DNA of 64,000 bases from Temnopleurus reevesii (Eukaryota > Echinodermata > Echinoidea > Temnopleuroida > Temnopleuridae): positions 59,918 to 123,917 of the forward strand of contig BQKZ01000279.1 of the NCBI GenBank assembly GCA_036244855.1. Direction: 5' to 3'. A program made the position numbers and the translations under genes. Shown piece after piece: positions 1 through 12,324 of the stretch. The notes below the pieces were generated by a model that saw only the letters and a program-made list of their open reading frames with translations, was not told the DNA's origin and ran no database searches. Numbering within the stretch: position 1 is the first letter of the stretch; every line of letters begins with the position of its first letter.

Positions 1-902
1 TGAATATGAATGATTATTGATGATTATTTAGGAAGATATGAATGATAATGTGATTTTACAAAATGGCGTCTACATGACGTCACGATGACGTCATGACATT
101 GGCCTTGTTGGAGAAACGAGTTTTCAATGATCTTGATATATGACTACAATATGAAGAATTTAGACCAAAGGACTTTGGAGATATTCTGGACACAAAAAAT
201 GGTGGAAATAAAAATAAGTAAAGTAAGAAAGAAAGTAAGTAAGAAAATTCGGACGATTACAATAGGTGATCTGTCAAATGTGACAGACCACCTAAAAAGA
301 GATAAATTGCTTTTTCTTTACTCAAATTAATGGGCTCATTAAGTATCATGTGCCGCTGTGTTTATATCTATTGATTTATTGATATTCATCTATTTTTCAT
401 GTTTCTTGAATCACAGTCACAGTTATGCAAAATACATTTGTATTTGGTAATTTTAAGACGTAGGAGATTTTTCCATACAGCTAATAACAAAGTAATCTGT
501 TCTTGTCCCCACAAATTCACAAATGCTCATGTAGATTGTATCTGAATAATATTGGGCATAAGATATGGAAAATGTTCCTCATTATAATAATTACATTTTT
601 ATGATGATCATGTTTATGTAAGTAGGGAAATGAATTTTAAACATTGAGGCCATACATTAGTATTATACAGATTTATGAGGTTTGATTTTGCAAGGCTTGA
701 TGAATGTTTTCTGCGATAGATACATGTAAATTGTATCAATCCATTAGAACGTTAGACAAAATGTTACTGTAAGCTTGTTATTACAATGTACAACTTTCCT
801 TGTCTAGATGTTTTCCAGCTTGCATTTATTCTTCTGCGGACTATATTCTTTGTTTACCTAAAATATTTATAATCGCTTGTCTCCAATTCATTATATTGAT
901 AG
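1..902 (+). other. probable mipol1 intron or 5' flank; no exon recognised
   Basis: AT-rich sequence ahead of the first recognised exon. No upstream coding exon with a matching phase was found. Two perfect TGACGTCA octamers lie at 75-82 and 86-93. They resemble CREB/ATF sites, but the flanking ACAAAATGGC...GACGTCAC also occurs, reversed, inside the inverted-repeat element at 15581-16146, so this stretch may be transposon-derived. The short open frame at 127-330 looks like chance. Confidence 0.5.
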
Positions 903-1612
903 GAGTTGATGAGGAAGAATGGGATGAGAGATCTTCATATTCCAGAAGAAGACATGAGCCTCCTCCCTGGTATGGAGAGTATGGTCCTCCGCCTCATCCT
1001 GCATACACTGCACCAAACCAATGGATCAGCCCTCATAGGGTACCTCCCATCCCATCTTATGATCCACGCCTCATGCATACCATCGGACCAGAGTACCCTT
1101 CTTATACCATACCCCATCATGCCACCTCTACACCTGAACATCAGCGCAGGCACAGCGCAGGAGAGCCTAACCGTCCGTTCACTGTCCCCACGCTGGTGAT
1201 TCCTACCCAGACCAAGGAGAGTGGTCAGGGTGACCATAGGAGAAGCAGCAGTGGAGGTGGAGTCACATTGCAGCAGTCAAGCCCTCAGCAAGGCCAGAGC
1301 TCAACGTCTGCACCTCAACACATCCCAGTGACAATTCACATCCAGCAATCTCCTAACAGCAGCCAGAAGTCCCCCAATGCCCCTCAGGCTCATGTCTCCA
1401 CTCAGCAGGACCGGTCTTCACAACCATTCACATCAATGACAGAGTCTGCTACCAAAGAAGTGTCCCAGTTGAACATTAGTGATAGGTCTGAGACAGTCTC
1501 TACTGCCGTTGGAACCAGTCCATTCTCGATGCCTATGCTCCAACAATTTGATGAAAGAGGGCTTCCTTTGCTTCTTGAAGAACTTGGTGCCACAAAAGAC
1601 AAGAATAAAGCA
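903..1612 (+). CDS. mipol1: mipol1 exon a: disordered N-terminal region
   Basis: The acceptor is the AG at 901-902 and the donor is GTAAGT at 1613. The frame enters in phase with two bases (GA), so one base must come from an upstream exon. It encodes about 236 residues. The first third is rich in Pro, Tyr and His and contains a PPWY sequence, which fits the PPxY pattern bound by WW domains. The middle is rich in Gln, Ser and Pro. RRHS and RRSS fit basophilic-kinase sites. The last ~30 residues (around GLPLLLEELGATKDKNKA) align with the start of the MIPOL1 coiled coil. Alternative acceptor: AG at 904-905, which would shift the frame and is disfavoured. The first in-frame Met after the acceptor is at 1073. 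Confidence 0.85.
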
Positions 1613-4600
1613 GTAAGTGTTTACAATGGGTAAAGACTCTGTTATTGAAATTTCTTGATGATACGTTTCTAATCTACATCACTTTTGTTAAGAGATGTGC
1701 CACATCCTGTTTAGTGGTTGATACTGCATGTAACTGATCATTAACTGATTGATAAAGCCAAAGATATTTTTCAGGATTAAAAAATGTATGTGTGTGTGCT
1801 CTGTTGATATTCACCAATGGAATTTGAAAAAAACAAACAAGTTTCTGTATTGTTATGAAATTGTTCTTACCTTGATTTGTGAATTGTCTAATACTATTTA
1901 AATCAATAAGCAAACTACATGCATCTACTCTGATAACATTCCATTTTTATTGATTCTTTTTTATTACTAGTTATCCAATAAATGTTCTGAGGCTAAGCTT
2001 GAGATTGAGTCTTTGAAGATGCAGCTTGGAGTGAAAGATGCTATGTCAGAAGCAGAGCTTGCAGCAAAAGGAGCAGGTATGTATTGCATTGGATCATAAT
2101 GCCAGTAGCATGGAAACATCAAATCAAAGATATGGCAATTAAAAGTCTTCTAGCAGGAAAGATGATTATTGTCATTTTGATGTAGTTGTTATAACCTATC
2201 AGTCGTTGACAATGGCCTGAGTGGTAGTGAGCACATTCTAGTGAGACATATTGAAACTACATTAAGAGAGGTATATGCAGGATTTTACCACTTGATAAAG
2301 GCCACCGCACACTGCACGATTTTTAGTCTTAAGACCTTAAGACCGGGGGTATGACGTCGCCATTTAACTGGTCGGAGACAAAACATCCGACCTTAAGACC
2401 GAGGTCTTAACCCTAACTTACCTGGGCTATTTCGAGAGGTGATATTCCTGGGGGGGGGGCCATTATGGCCCCCCCCTTCAGATCTCGGCCGCGGATCGCG
2501 CAATCGCCGTGAAAATTTGCACGTGGATAGAGTATCATGTAAACTACATAAATGCATATTCAGATTTCTAAAAAATATTGTTAGGGATTTGTTATTAATT
2601 AATAATGCTAATTTATGCATAAAATCATATTTTTGGCTCCAAATCACTATTTAGAGCTTCTTGATATCTGATTTTTTTTCCCTATAGCTTTGTAATATCA
2701 TTCCTAACATTATTACAAAAAAAAATGTTGGTATCACATTTCATTTCTTATGTATTTTATTGTTTTAGTAATTTCTTATGTATTTCTTTGTTTTATCGAC
2801 CTTTTGTTTTTCATTGTTTTTTGGTAAAAAATTATTCCCTACTACTTTTCAGCCAGGAAGACACTAATATTAAATTATTTCAATTAGTTTTAGTGAAAAT
2901 ATTGCAATTTATGTGAATTTATTGCAAAATCCCAATTTCCATTGGATTTGTACACAAAACCAAGTTTTTGAGCAATTTTGGGCTTGACAAATTTTTTTTG
3001 AAGGGGCGTGGCTTCGCGACCTTACACGCGGGCGCGCTAAATTTGATCTCAAAAGTTGCGCGATAAGTGAAAGAAAAAAGTCATAAAATTTTGCGGCTGT
3101 AGCATTTCGCGTTGCGGACTTACGGCGCGAAGCGTCCAGGGGGGGGCCATTATGGCCCCCCCCCCCAGGTAAGTTAGGGTTAAGGTTTTAGCATGTTCAA
3201 TCTTTTTGAGGTCTCATGCGACCTCTCCCAGCTCAGCAGCCCCATCACACAACCACAGCCTCCCACTCCACTCACAACAGCATCCCTCGAAAATTGCTCA
3301 TTAAAATGTAGATGTTTTGTTATTTAATAATAAATGCATTATCATTAGCTGAAAACATGAATATAATTTCTTTATTTTCAATGACATTGTGAAATATGAC
3401 AAATTTAGAGAGAAAATCCGAGATTTAACGTAAAAATTTCGACTTATCACGCTGCGTGTTGAGATGGGAAACGAGCACGTAGTTTTTGAGCTATCGATTA
3501 TTAATGCTAAGATATCGGTATTGGCTCTCGGTCTTAAGGTCTTTGGTCGCGTAGTGTGCGATGTCAGGTCGTTTGGTCTGGTCGCAAGGTCTTAAAGTCG
3601 TACGACTAAAAGTCGTGTAGTGTGCGGTGGCCTTAAGATCTAAATCCAAGCAATTTTCATCTTCTTGGTAACAGTGGGGGATGAAAAGTTTTTATTTTCT
3701 ATTAATTGGGAATTCAATGTCTCCATTTTGAAGTTGATTTTAACTTTCTTCAACACCTTTAAAAACTACATTTGCATACTAAACAATTATGCTCACAACT
3801 TGTTAGGTACCTCGGATATACCAAAATAACAACTTCAATTAAATATTTTAGTCATTAGTAATAGTAGTCTATGACCTTTAATTCAAATAAATATCTATTC
3901 CATTGTCTGTCATCTTTCTCACCGTATCATGCCAACGGTATCGCGATACGGCTACCGCATATTACCTCAATGCCACTCACACACACAGCCCTGTTAGTGC
4001 ATGTTAGCTAGAACTTCAATATACTGCCGCATACACAGAGCATATGCGGAATACGCACTGAGAGAGAATCTCGCGCTCGGGTCAACGGACATTCAACGGC
4101 CATTTTGAATTTTGAACGTACGGTCCATTAATTCGAGGCCTGGAATAAAAGAATTATTATTGGAATATCTATAAATGCGCTTATCATGACCAATCTTTGT
4201 GCTTAATTGATTGGTGATAAGTTCTAACATTTAGTACTCTTCAACATAACACAACAATCTTGGAAAGTCAAATTTTAGGTGATAAGTTCTAACATTTAGT
4301 ACTCTTCAACATAACACAAAAATCTTGGAAAGTCAGATTTTAGGCTGAAAAAGAAGTATTCTACCTATAAGTCATCTCTTTCAAAAAAAGATTTGCGGTT
4401 GCAACATGTGGTGTAGGGGTATCGTTCAAGACATAGTTCTGAAAAGGACTGAGCAAAAGCCTGAAAAAGATTAAAAACATGACGTTCTGAGTAGATTTCA
4501 CCAACTTGTCCTCAGATGAAGAAATCACGAGCAGTGAGAGAACCTTGAATGAAGAGCACAAGAATAGTCAATGAAGAGAAGTAGGAAGTGGCAGACAACA

Positions 4601-7600
4601 AGTGCCCTGTATGAGGACATGGGGGAAGGCTGTGAGTTCTGGTGCATTATTTATAATTTATTTCCCTTCTCCATACAGCTCTAATTGAGGAAATCTACAC
4701 CGCCCAGAGAGAGCATGATGAAGCCATCATGTCAAGACTTCAGCTAGCCAATAATGAGAGAGATGACGCCATTGCCAGACTTCAGAGATACCATGCAAAG
4801 GATGGCTTTGATTCTGGAACTGATGTCAATTCCAATGATGAAGACAACACTCCGGCTGACTCGGTGAGTTTCAATCCAGGAACAAGGTGCTCCAAACAAT
4901 CATGAGTTTATTTCTTGGAAGTCCCTTTTGTTTAACGGCAATGAAATAAAGCAATCTAAAATATCTGCATGTAGGGACTCCATTTTTAGTAGACTGTTCA
5001 GTAGTTGTGAATAATTGCACATTGCAAACAGGGCCCCATAATATAAAGGTTTGCGAATTTGGAAGAGTACATCTGATTGATTACTGGCTAGTCTTTTGAA
5101 TGGAATACACATGAAACAAAGATCTTGATGGGTCTTTTTCATTAGTGATTAATCCCAAACCTTTATGTTACGAGGCCCAGGTCATTGGCACACATTCTTA
5201 CTTAGTGTTACCAGAATGCTTTCACACAGAGCTTTGGGTGGAAATTTGTTGTTGTTGTGGTAATAGTTTATTATTCTAGGGTCTGTGTTTACTCTCCCTT
5301 TGAGCACCCCTGGTGATCGTATTTATGGTATTATTGGTAAACTTGATAGCCCTTAAAGTGGAATGAAACCCTGGAATTAATTTGCTATCAGTCGATGAAG
5401 AAAAATATGATGATCAAACTGTGAAAATTTGAGCTTAATTGGACAGTCCGTTCAAAAGTTACGAATTTTCAAAGTTTCAATTATCCCATGTCATCGGGAT
5501 CCTTGAATTGGCAACGCTTAACAAATCTATGAAGATATGCGGACAACTCTCCATTTATTTTGTACATGATCTTTTATAATTATGGAATTTGATTGAATAT
5601 ACCATAACTATTCAACATTATTCTTCCAACAATACTTGAAGAATTATCCAACACCTATAATACTGACGAGAAAAGGGAAAATTTTGTCCACTTTTCTGAA
5701 AAAAGAAGAAATTGTTAAATTTTGTGTACAGAATGAATGGAGAGCTGTCCACAAATACGTCACAGATTTGAACGTAGACGACTAATAATTGGTCGGCGTT
5801 GCCGACTCGAGGATTCCCATGACGGGACATTCACTATAACTTTGTAAATTCATAACTTTTGAATGGATCGCCGGATTATGCTCAAATTTTCACAGTTGGT
5901 TCATTTTATTTTTCTCCATCTACTGAGAGAATATAAAATGCAGGGTTTCGTTCTTCTTTAACGTTGGATGCCGAGAACTAGGTATTACAACATCTTCATT
6001 GAAATCAAAGGGCTTATTTTGTTTAAACAGTGACATAGGATGATCAAGAGTATAAATCTTTAATTTTGAACACGATTGACAACTATTGTAAGCCCATATT
6101 AGATGGGTTCCAAAATGAAAAATGAGCATAATTTTGTTTATGAAGGTAAGCATTTTGGGAAGGAGGTATGAGCTGAAGTCAAAAGTAATTTTCTTTCTTC
6201 CTTCTCTGACAAGTGTGCCTCAGACATGCCATATGTATTATGTACATGTACATAAGTGCTTGCAATCAAATGAATGAACTACTTGTAGATTTATATCCAT
6301 AGACTATAAACCATGCTTCCTATCTACTTGCAGAGTCTCAATAATTTACTGACCAAGCTGACGGTGGCAGAGAATCGATCATCAATCAACAAGTATGGGT
6401 CAGCCATCATAGGACGTATCTCTAAGACCAAAGGAAGGAGAGATGAAATCACATCAGAGGAGATGAGAGCTATACTCAGAGAGAAGGACATGGTGCTAGC
6501 AAAGGTAAAAATACAATTTATACATTTAAAATAACATTTAAAGGACCGTCACATATCCACTCCTTGAGTCTGTAGAATTAGTAAATTAGGGCTGCTCTTT
6601 AGAAACCACTAAAGTGAAGCTTTTCAGACATCAACCAACGACATGGAACCAACGTTTTCAAGTAATACATATTTCTAATTTTTCGAAATATTTTAATCTC
6701 TGTCCTACAAAATAACAAAGTCATAGTTTTTGTGGTGCTTACAAACTGTAAGAAAATATCGCTTTCCTGAAAGCAGCTTTTTTTTTTTTTTACTTAGTGT
6801 AAAGGTCCAGGGATGAATTTCTAAGATCTGTCAAAAATTGCACAAAAATAATGTAGCATTGGATTCAGAGTAACAAGTTAGTGAATAAATGTTGGTCGGC
6901 CAGTTTTATTTCATAATTCAGCCTATATGTAGTGATTTCTAACTTTATTTTGCAACGAACCCTATAATTTACATTACAATAGGTCATGTTTATACCAATG
7001 CAACAATTATTTAGGCTTAAAATTGATATTATTGAGCAAGGCAAACCATGCCAGCACAACAAAATATTGCAATAAAGACAGCCTAATAAATATGTGCAAT
7101 ATGTTTTAATTTCATCCTTTTTCAATACAGGAAGTAAAAACAGTTTTATATTCTAGTTAAGTATAATTTACATTACATTGCCTTTTATGAGTGTCTATTA
7201 ATAAAGCTAAAGTTGAATTGCATTGAATTGAAGAAAAAAAACATCTGCACACATCATAGAGAAATGATAAATATTCTGATAAATTTCCAATCCATTTCTG
7301 GTAAATGAAATGATAGATGGAAAATGTATGTTTAAATAATCAATCTTACATTACTGCTAAAATTCATGCAGAGGAAAACAAGTGAAAATGTTTTAATCTT
7401 GTAATTTTAATGTATCATTTAGTGCAAAAAGCTGGAAAGAGAAGTGATTGAACTGAGACGAAACAAAGAAAGCTCCAAATCTAGGAATAACAACGAAAAG
7501 GCTCTGAAGGTGAGTTATCCTATGGTTTTACTTAATTCTGTTAAATAATAATATGATGTCTTGTTCCATAGTAGGTATTTATAATTGCATTTTATATGAT

Positions 7601-10600
7601 TATTTGTAAATAATACCAGTTTGCACCAACCATTTTGCTAGATGACCTATGCTCTAAGTGCATTGCTGCCCTCTATCAGCGAGATGAGATTGCGAGTGAT
7701 GTTTGTCGTGAACAAACATGCTCAGTATTCACTCAGGCCGAGGACACACCTCTTAAGCCACTGACTACACCTCTCATTTGCATTTCATTTGCATATTCAT
7801 CATGACCTCATGACTCTCATTATACACTGGGTACACTGGTAGCTTGCCGTGTATTTTCATAGCGTTTTTGTGTTCTTTTTTGTTTTTGGTAGATTGGTAT
7901 GCATGCATCTCCTGTGATTACATGATTTCTATGATTTATTATTTTTAATGTCTGTGTGGGTTACATAAGAGAATTGATTTCATTAATACCATTTCAAGAC
8001 TCTTTTCAAAGCCCAAGTGCAGTTTTGGTAAAAGCCAATATTTTTATCGCCAAATTTTGTCTTCAAATCTACTTAAAAAGAAACATGATATCATGAACAT
8101 GTTGTACAAAAGATTGTACGAAAAATTAACAAGTTTTGGAAAAGTTATAACCTAAAGTGTGGAAAATATTTTAGCGTCGTAGCCCCAGACGCTAATTCAA
8201 TATTTTCTTTCTTGATAAAGGACAGCTTCTCATGAACAGAATTGGATGAAAATTTCCGAATTTATTCTTTATGTATTCCTTTTTAGCATGCTTTAATAAA
8301 ATCTCGGAAATAGTTTTGTATATGCCCAATAAGAAGCAAAATATTGTTATAACCAAGAGAGGGTGCTAAATACGATTTAACGGTCAAATTCAAATTTTCA
8401 AAAGATCGCTCGTAGAAAATTATGCTATGATCTTGAAATGTGTATACAAACTATATGTCATGGTATATGTCCCCAAAATTCACATTTCTTTAATCTTTAC
8501 CAAAACTATACATGGGCTTTAAATATTTTTCTGGTAATAAAGATTTATTATGAATTGTCCATCTTTTTATGTATATTCTATTTAAAAATTAATAATATGT
8601 ATCGATAAGATTGTGGGGAAAAGGGTTCATATTGATTTTGTGGACAAATTCCAAGAAATTAATAGCACTTGCCTCATAAACAGTTTGAGAAAATATACTC
8701 CAACTTACAAATAAACGAATTTATGTTCATGGAAAATGAAATCAGACAGATTCCTGCACATGATGTTTGTGTTTTACATTATAGTTAAAAATAAATAAAA
8801 TTTGCATTATTTCATGTCTTGATTGCTCTAGATTTAATATCTTGCAAATCTTTTGATTGTGAATTTCATTCTCCTTCCATTATGCATTTTGAATTATTTA
8901 TGTTTATGGTTGTTGTGCCAGCCGTTTCTCTAAGAAGTTCATCAATGTTTACTATAGTAATAATAATACAATAAATTTATGCAGCATGTGCTATTTGTAT
9001 TAGGCTTTTGCCTGCCGCAACACACAAGCACATACACTGTAGCAAGGAAAAGATGTCAGATAACCATTCACCTCTCGCCTGTTAAGGGCGGCACAATGTG
9101 GGTAATTTTCCTGCTGTAGGAAATTTACGCCTTGGCTTGAATACAAACCCATGATATGTATGGTAATAAGATAATGCCTAATTTGAATGTGTGTAGAATG
9201 TGAATTTTGTTCATGTTGTGTGATAAATAATATGAAAAGATTGAAATTCAATCTTGGTCTTTTGAAGACCAGAAACTTCAAAAGTATCAATTTTTATTGA
9301 AAATATAAAATGTAACCTTGAGGAATGCAGCGACACCATCTCATGATCGATTGAATGATCATATTTCATGTTGAGTCTAGTATAGCTGCTCCAATAAATA
9401 TTTTGCTGACACATACTCTATTTCATTTTCCTTGTTATATCTCACCACTTTTGTCCCAAGAATAGAATTTATAAGTTTTTACTTTTGAATAGAATATAGT
9501 CAAGGTGATGTATGACTATGCATAAGTTTAGTGAGCTGAATTACTTTTGAGGTATCCTTGAAATGGGAAATGAAGAAAGAAACAGGGAAGAATACTCATA
9601 TATGCATATCATTTCTGGCCAAACAAACATGTGTTCCTTCAGCAAACCAACAATCTCTCTCCAAACCGGTGAGAAATCCTCAAATCGCACGTTCTCTGCC
9701 ACAATCTAATGCATTTCTTCAATTCCAATAATAATATTTCTTACCTCCTTCTTTCCATTTATATTGAATAAGAACACACATCTCGGAGGAGCCCAAATAT
9801 TGACTAAACTTTTCTAGTTTCTGTGTTTCTCCCTCTTTCCTCTTCTGCTTCTATTATTCCACCCTCTTTTACCGTGCCCTTCAGGTCAGGCCGCCTATTG
9901 CAATTTCATTTAGCGGCATTTTTTCCTGCGCCCACTTTTTCAGATCCGCATTTTAGTATTTATTTTGCATTTCAATTTAAATTTGGTGTGAACTGCTTGT
10001 TCATGCAATAATCAGTTACTTGTATATATTTCTATATTTTTAAAATTTTTTTTTTATAAATCATATGTCTTGTTAGCCTACATGTGCTTTGCATTATGAA
10101 TCCATGACAGATATGAAATGCTGCCCCTTCTTATCAGATAATTCACTATTCATACATACAAAATTAGAGGCTTCATGCAACATGTAAGTCAAAATTTCTA
10201 TACAAAATTATATTAGATTTTTATCTCAAGGCATTAATTAGTATTATAGATCCTGATGAAAATTAGATTTTTTTAGCTTTATTAAGTACTGTCTGCATAG
10301 TATTCATGTTTGCAACTCATCATACAGGTAGATTACGAGTTATTCAATAAATATAAATCCTAATCTAACAGATGGTTGTCATTTGCACATTATTTTTTAG
10401 TCTGTTGATGCTGCTACCCAATGCATCCATTGGCATACATGTACACTTAGGGGGTGTTCTTCGAAATTTGCAATTGATCGGAACGTGCCAATGAATATAC
10501 TTTAATGTGCGTCTTGTTAAATGCGCATACCGTGAGCGAATGAAAATGCGCGTTACAATTTGCAAAGTTGCAGTTGATTTGAAGTTGATTTTGAGCAACA

Positions 10601-12275
10601 CCCCCATAGATACATGTTCTTGTAAAAGCTTTCTTGGGTTAAGTGTAGGTCATCTATTATAATTACCATACAAGTTGCAACCATTAAGTAAGCTAATATT
10701 TAGAAATAAACAGTTTTATGTATCGTAAGGAAAGTTATGAGCAGAAAAACAAATGCCAAAAACCAATATTATCAGGTATTTTGTAAGTATTATAGAATCG
10801 ATAAAGGACTTAAAAGCGGGAATCGATATAAAAGGAATTTGAAACGAGAAATCCATAAGGGAATTTGAAAATGAGAATTGATAAAGGGATTTGTAACGAG
10901 AATCAGTAAAGACATTTGTAACGAGAATCAATAAAGGAATTTGAAACGCGAAATCAGTAGAGGAATTTGAAACAAGAATCGATCACGGAATGTGTAAGAA
11001 GAATCGATAAAGGAATTTGTAACGAGAATCAATATGAAAAATTTTCACGGTTGGCACCACTTTAATCAACTTTACTACACATAGGCACTGTGAACAGAAG
11101 GAACAAAGGGATTGGACAAAGTAAACAACTTCATTCACACCTTCACAATAGCTTCATAAACACAAAAAAGAAAGTACTGTGGCTTACCAAGCGTATTCAC
11201 AGAGCAGATCCGACAACTGTTGAACATTTCTCTACAGAATAAGAGGGGAAGAAATTTCTTTTGTGTGCATATCTAGCTAGTGTGAAAGCCTATACTTGTG
11301 TGACACAATTTTACATCACAATTGTCTAGAACACCAAATACTTTTTCATGAGATGCTATTTGAGATGCCCAAGGAGCTGATTGGTTTTAACATTTTCTAG
11401 TATGGCACATATTAGAATCATATTAGATCGATTTACCACATGTACAAATTTTAACTATTATTAAACCAGATTGATATGGTGTAGTAGACATGGCTCTCAC
11501 ATTTCAACCAGAAGGTCACACTTTGAGCCCCACCCTTGATGATAATTTCCTTTAGCAAGGAATTCATCCACATTGTCCTGCACTCAACCCAGGTGAGGTA
11601 AACGGGTACCTCACACCAATATATGTCCCTTGAAATGCTTTTGTGCCAGGATGGTGACAGCTAATGCCAGGGTAATAATACAAATTGAGCACACTGCAGA
11701 GTTGATTTGTGTACTCTATAAATTGCATGTATTATTATAATTATTATTATTGTTATTATTATTAGCTTATCTGCGGAATAAGGCACATTTCTGTGCTATA
11801 AAATGGGCACTTAAGGGGAAAACCACAATACAGCGAAAATATCGTTTCGCCGTAGCGTTTTCACAAGCTACATCTCGGAAAATAGTAACGTAATAGCGCC
11901 ATCTACGGTATGTAGTGGGAGAGGCGGTCCTGTTACGTGGTGAGAAAACGGAACATACCATGTAGTCCACGGAATAGGGGTGAAAAAAATGGGCGAAATT
12001 GAGGGAGTTATATTTACTGTTAGCATAACTGCGGAATGGGGGCACCCCAATAATAAAATTTTGAAAGATGCAAATTTTCAAAAAATCTTTAAAAATGCAC
12101 ATTTATTCCAAACTTGTATTTTTATACATAAACGACTTAAAGACATCAAAAGGAAGTCCCTGTGATGATTTTTCTTTAAATATTCATTTTTTTGTGACTG
12201 TTATGAGCAAATTCATATTTTCGCCTTTTTTCGCCTTTTAGAACACAATTTAGCAATTCCCCTTTTTCCGCAGAT

Positions 12276-12324
<49 letters not shown>

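Larger units (their letters stand above)
2077..4678 (+). other. mipol1 intron b
   Basis: Holds the nested elements at 2299-3633 and a 65-bp tandem duplication at 4213-4342. A GC-richer patch at about 3920-4130 contains several short palindromic strings (for example TATCGCGATA near 3948) and could be an old repeat or regulatory sequence. The acceptor is CCATACAG ending at 4678. Confidence 0.7.

Noticed and set aside
800..902. Upstream extension of the first mipol1 exon with a start codon at 800
   Set aside because: The extra residues (MSRCFPACIYSS...) are unlike the following protein, and a splice acceptor AG lies at 901-902, so this looks like translated intron.
11767..12102. 111-codon minus-strand frame as a transposase
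   Set aside because: It lies wholly inside a 509-bp TIR element, has no DDE or other recognisable motif, and is much too short.
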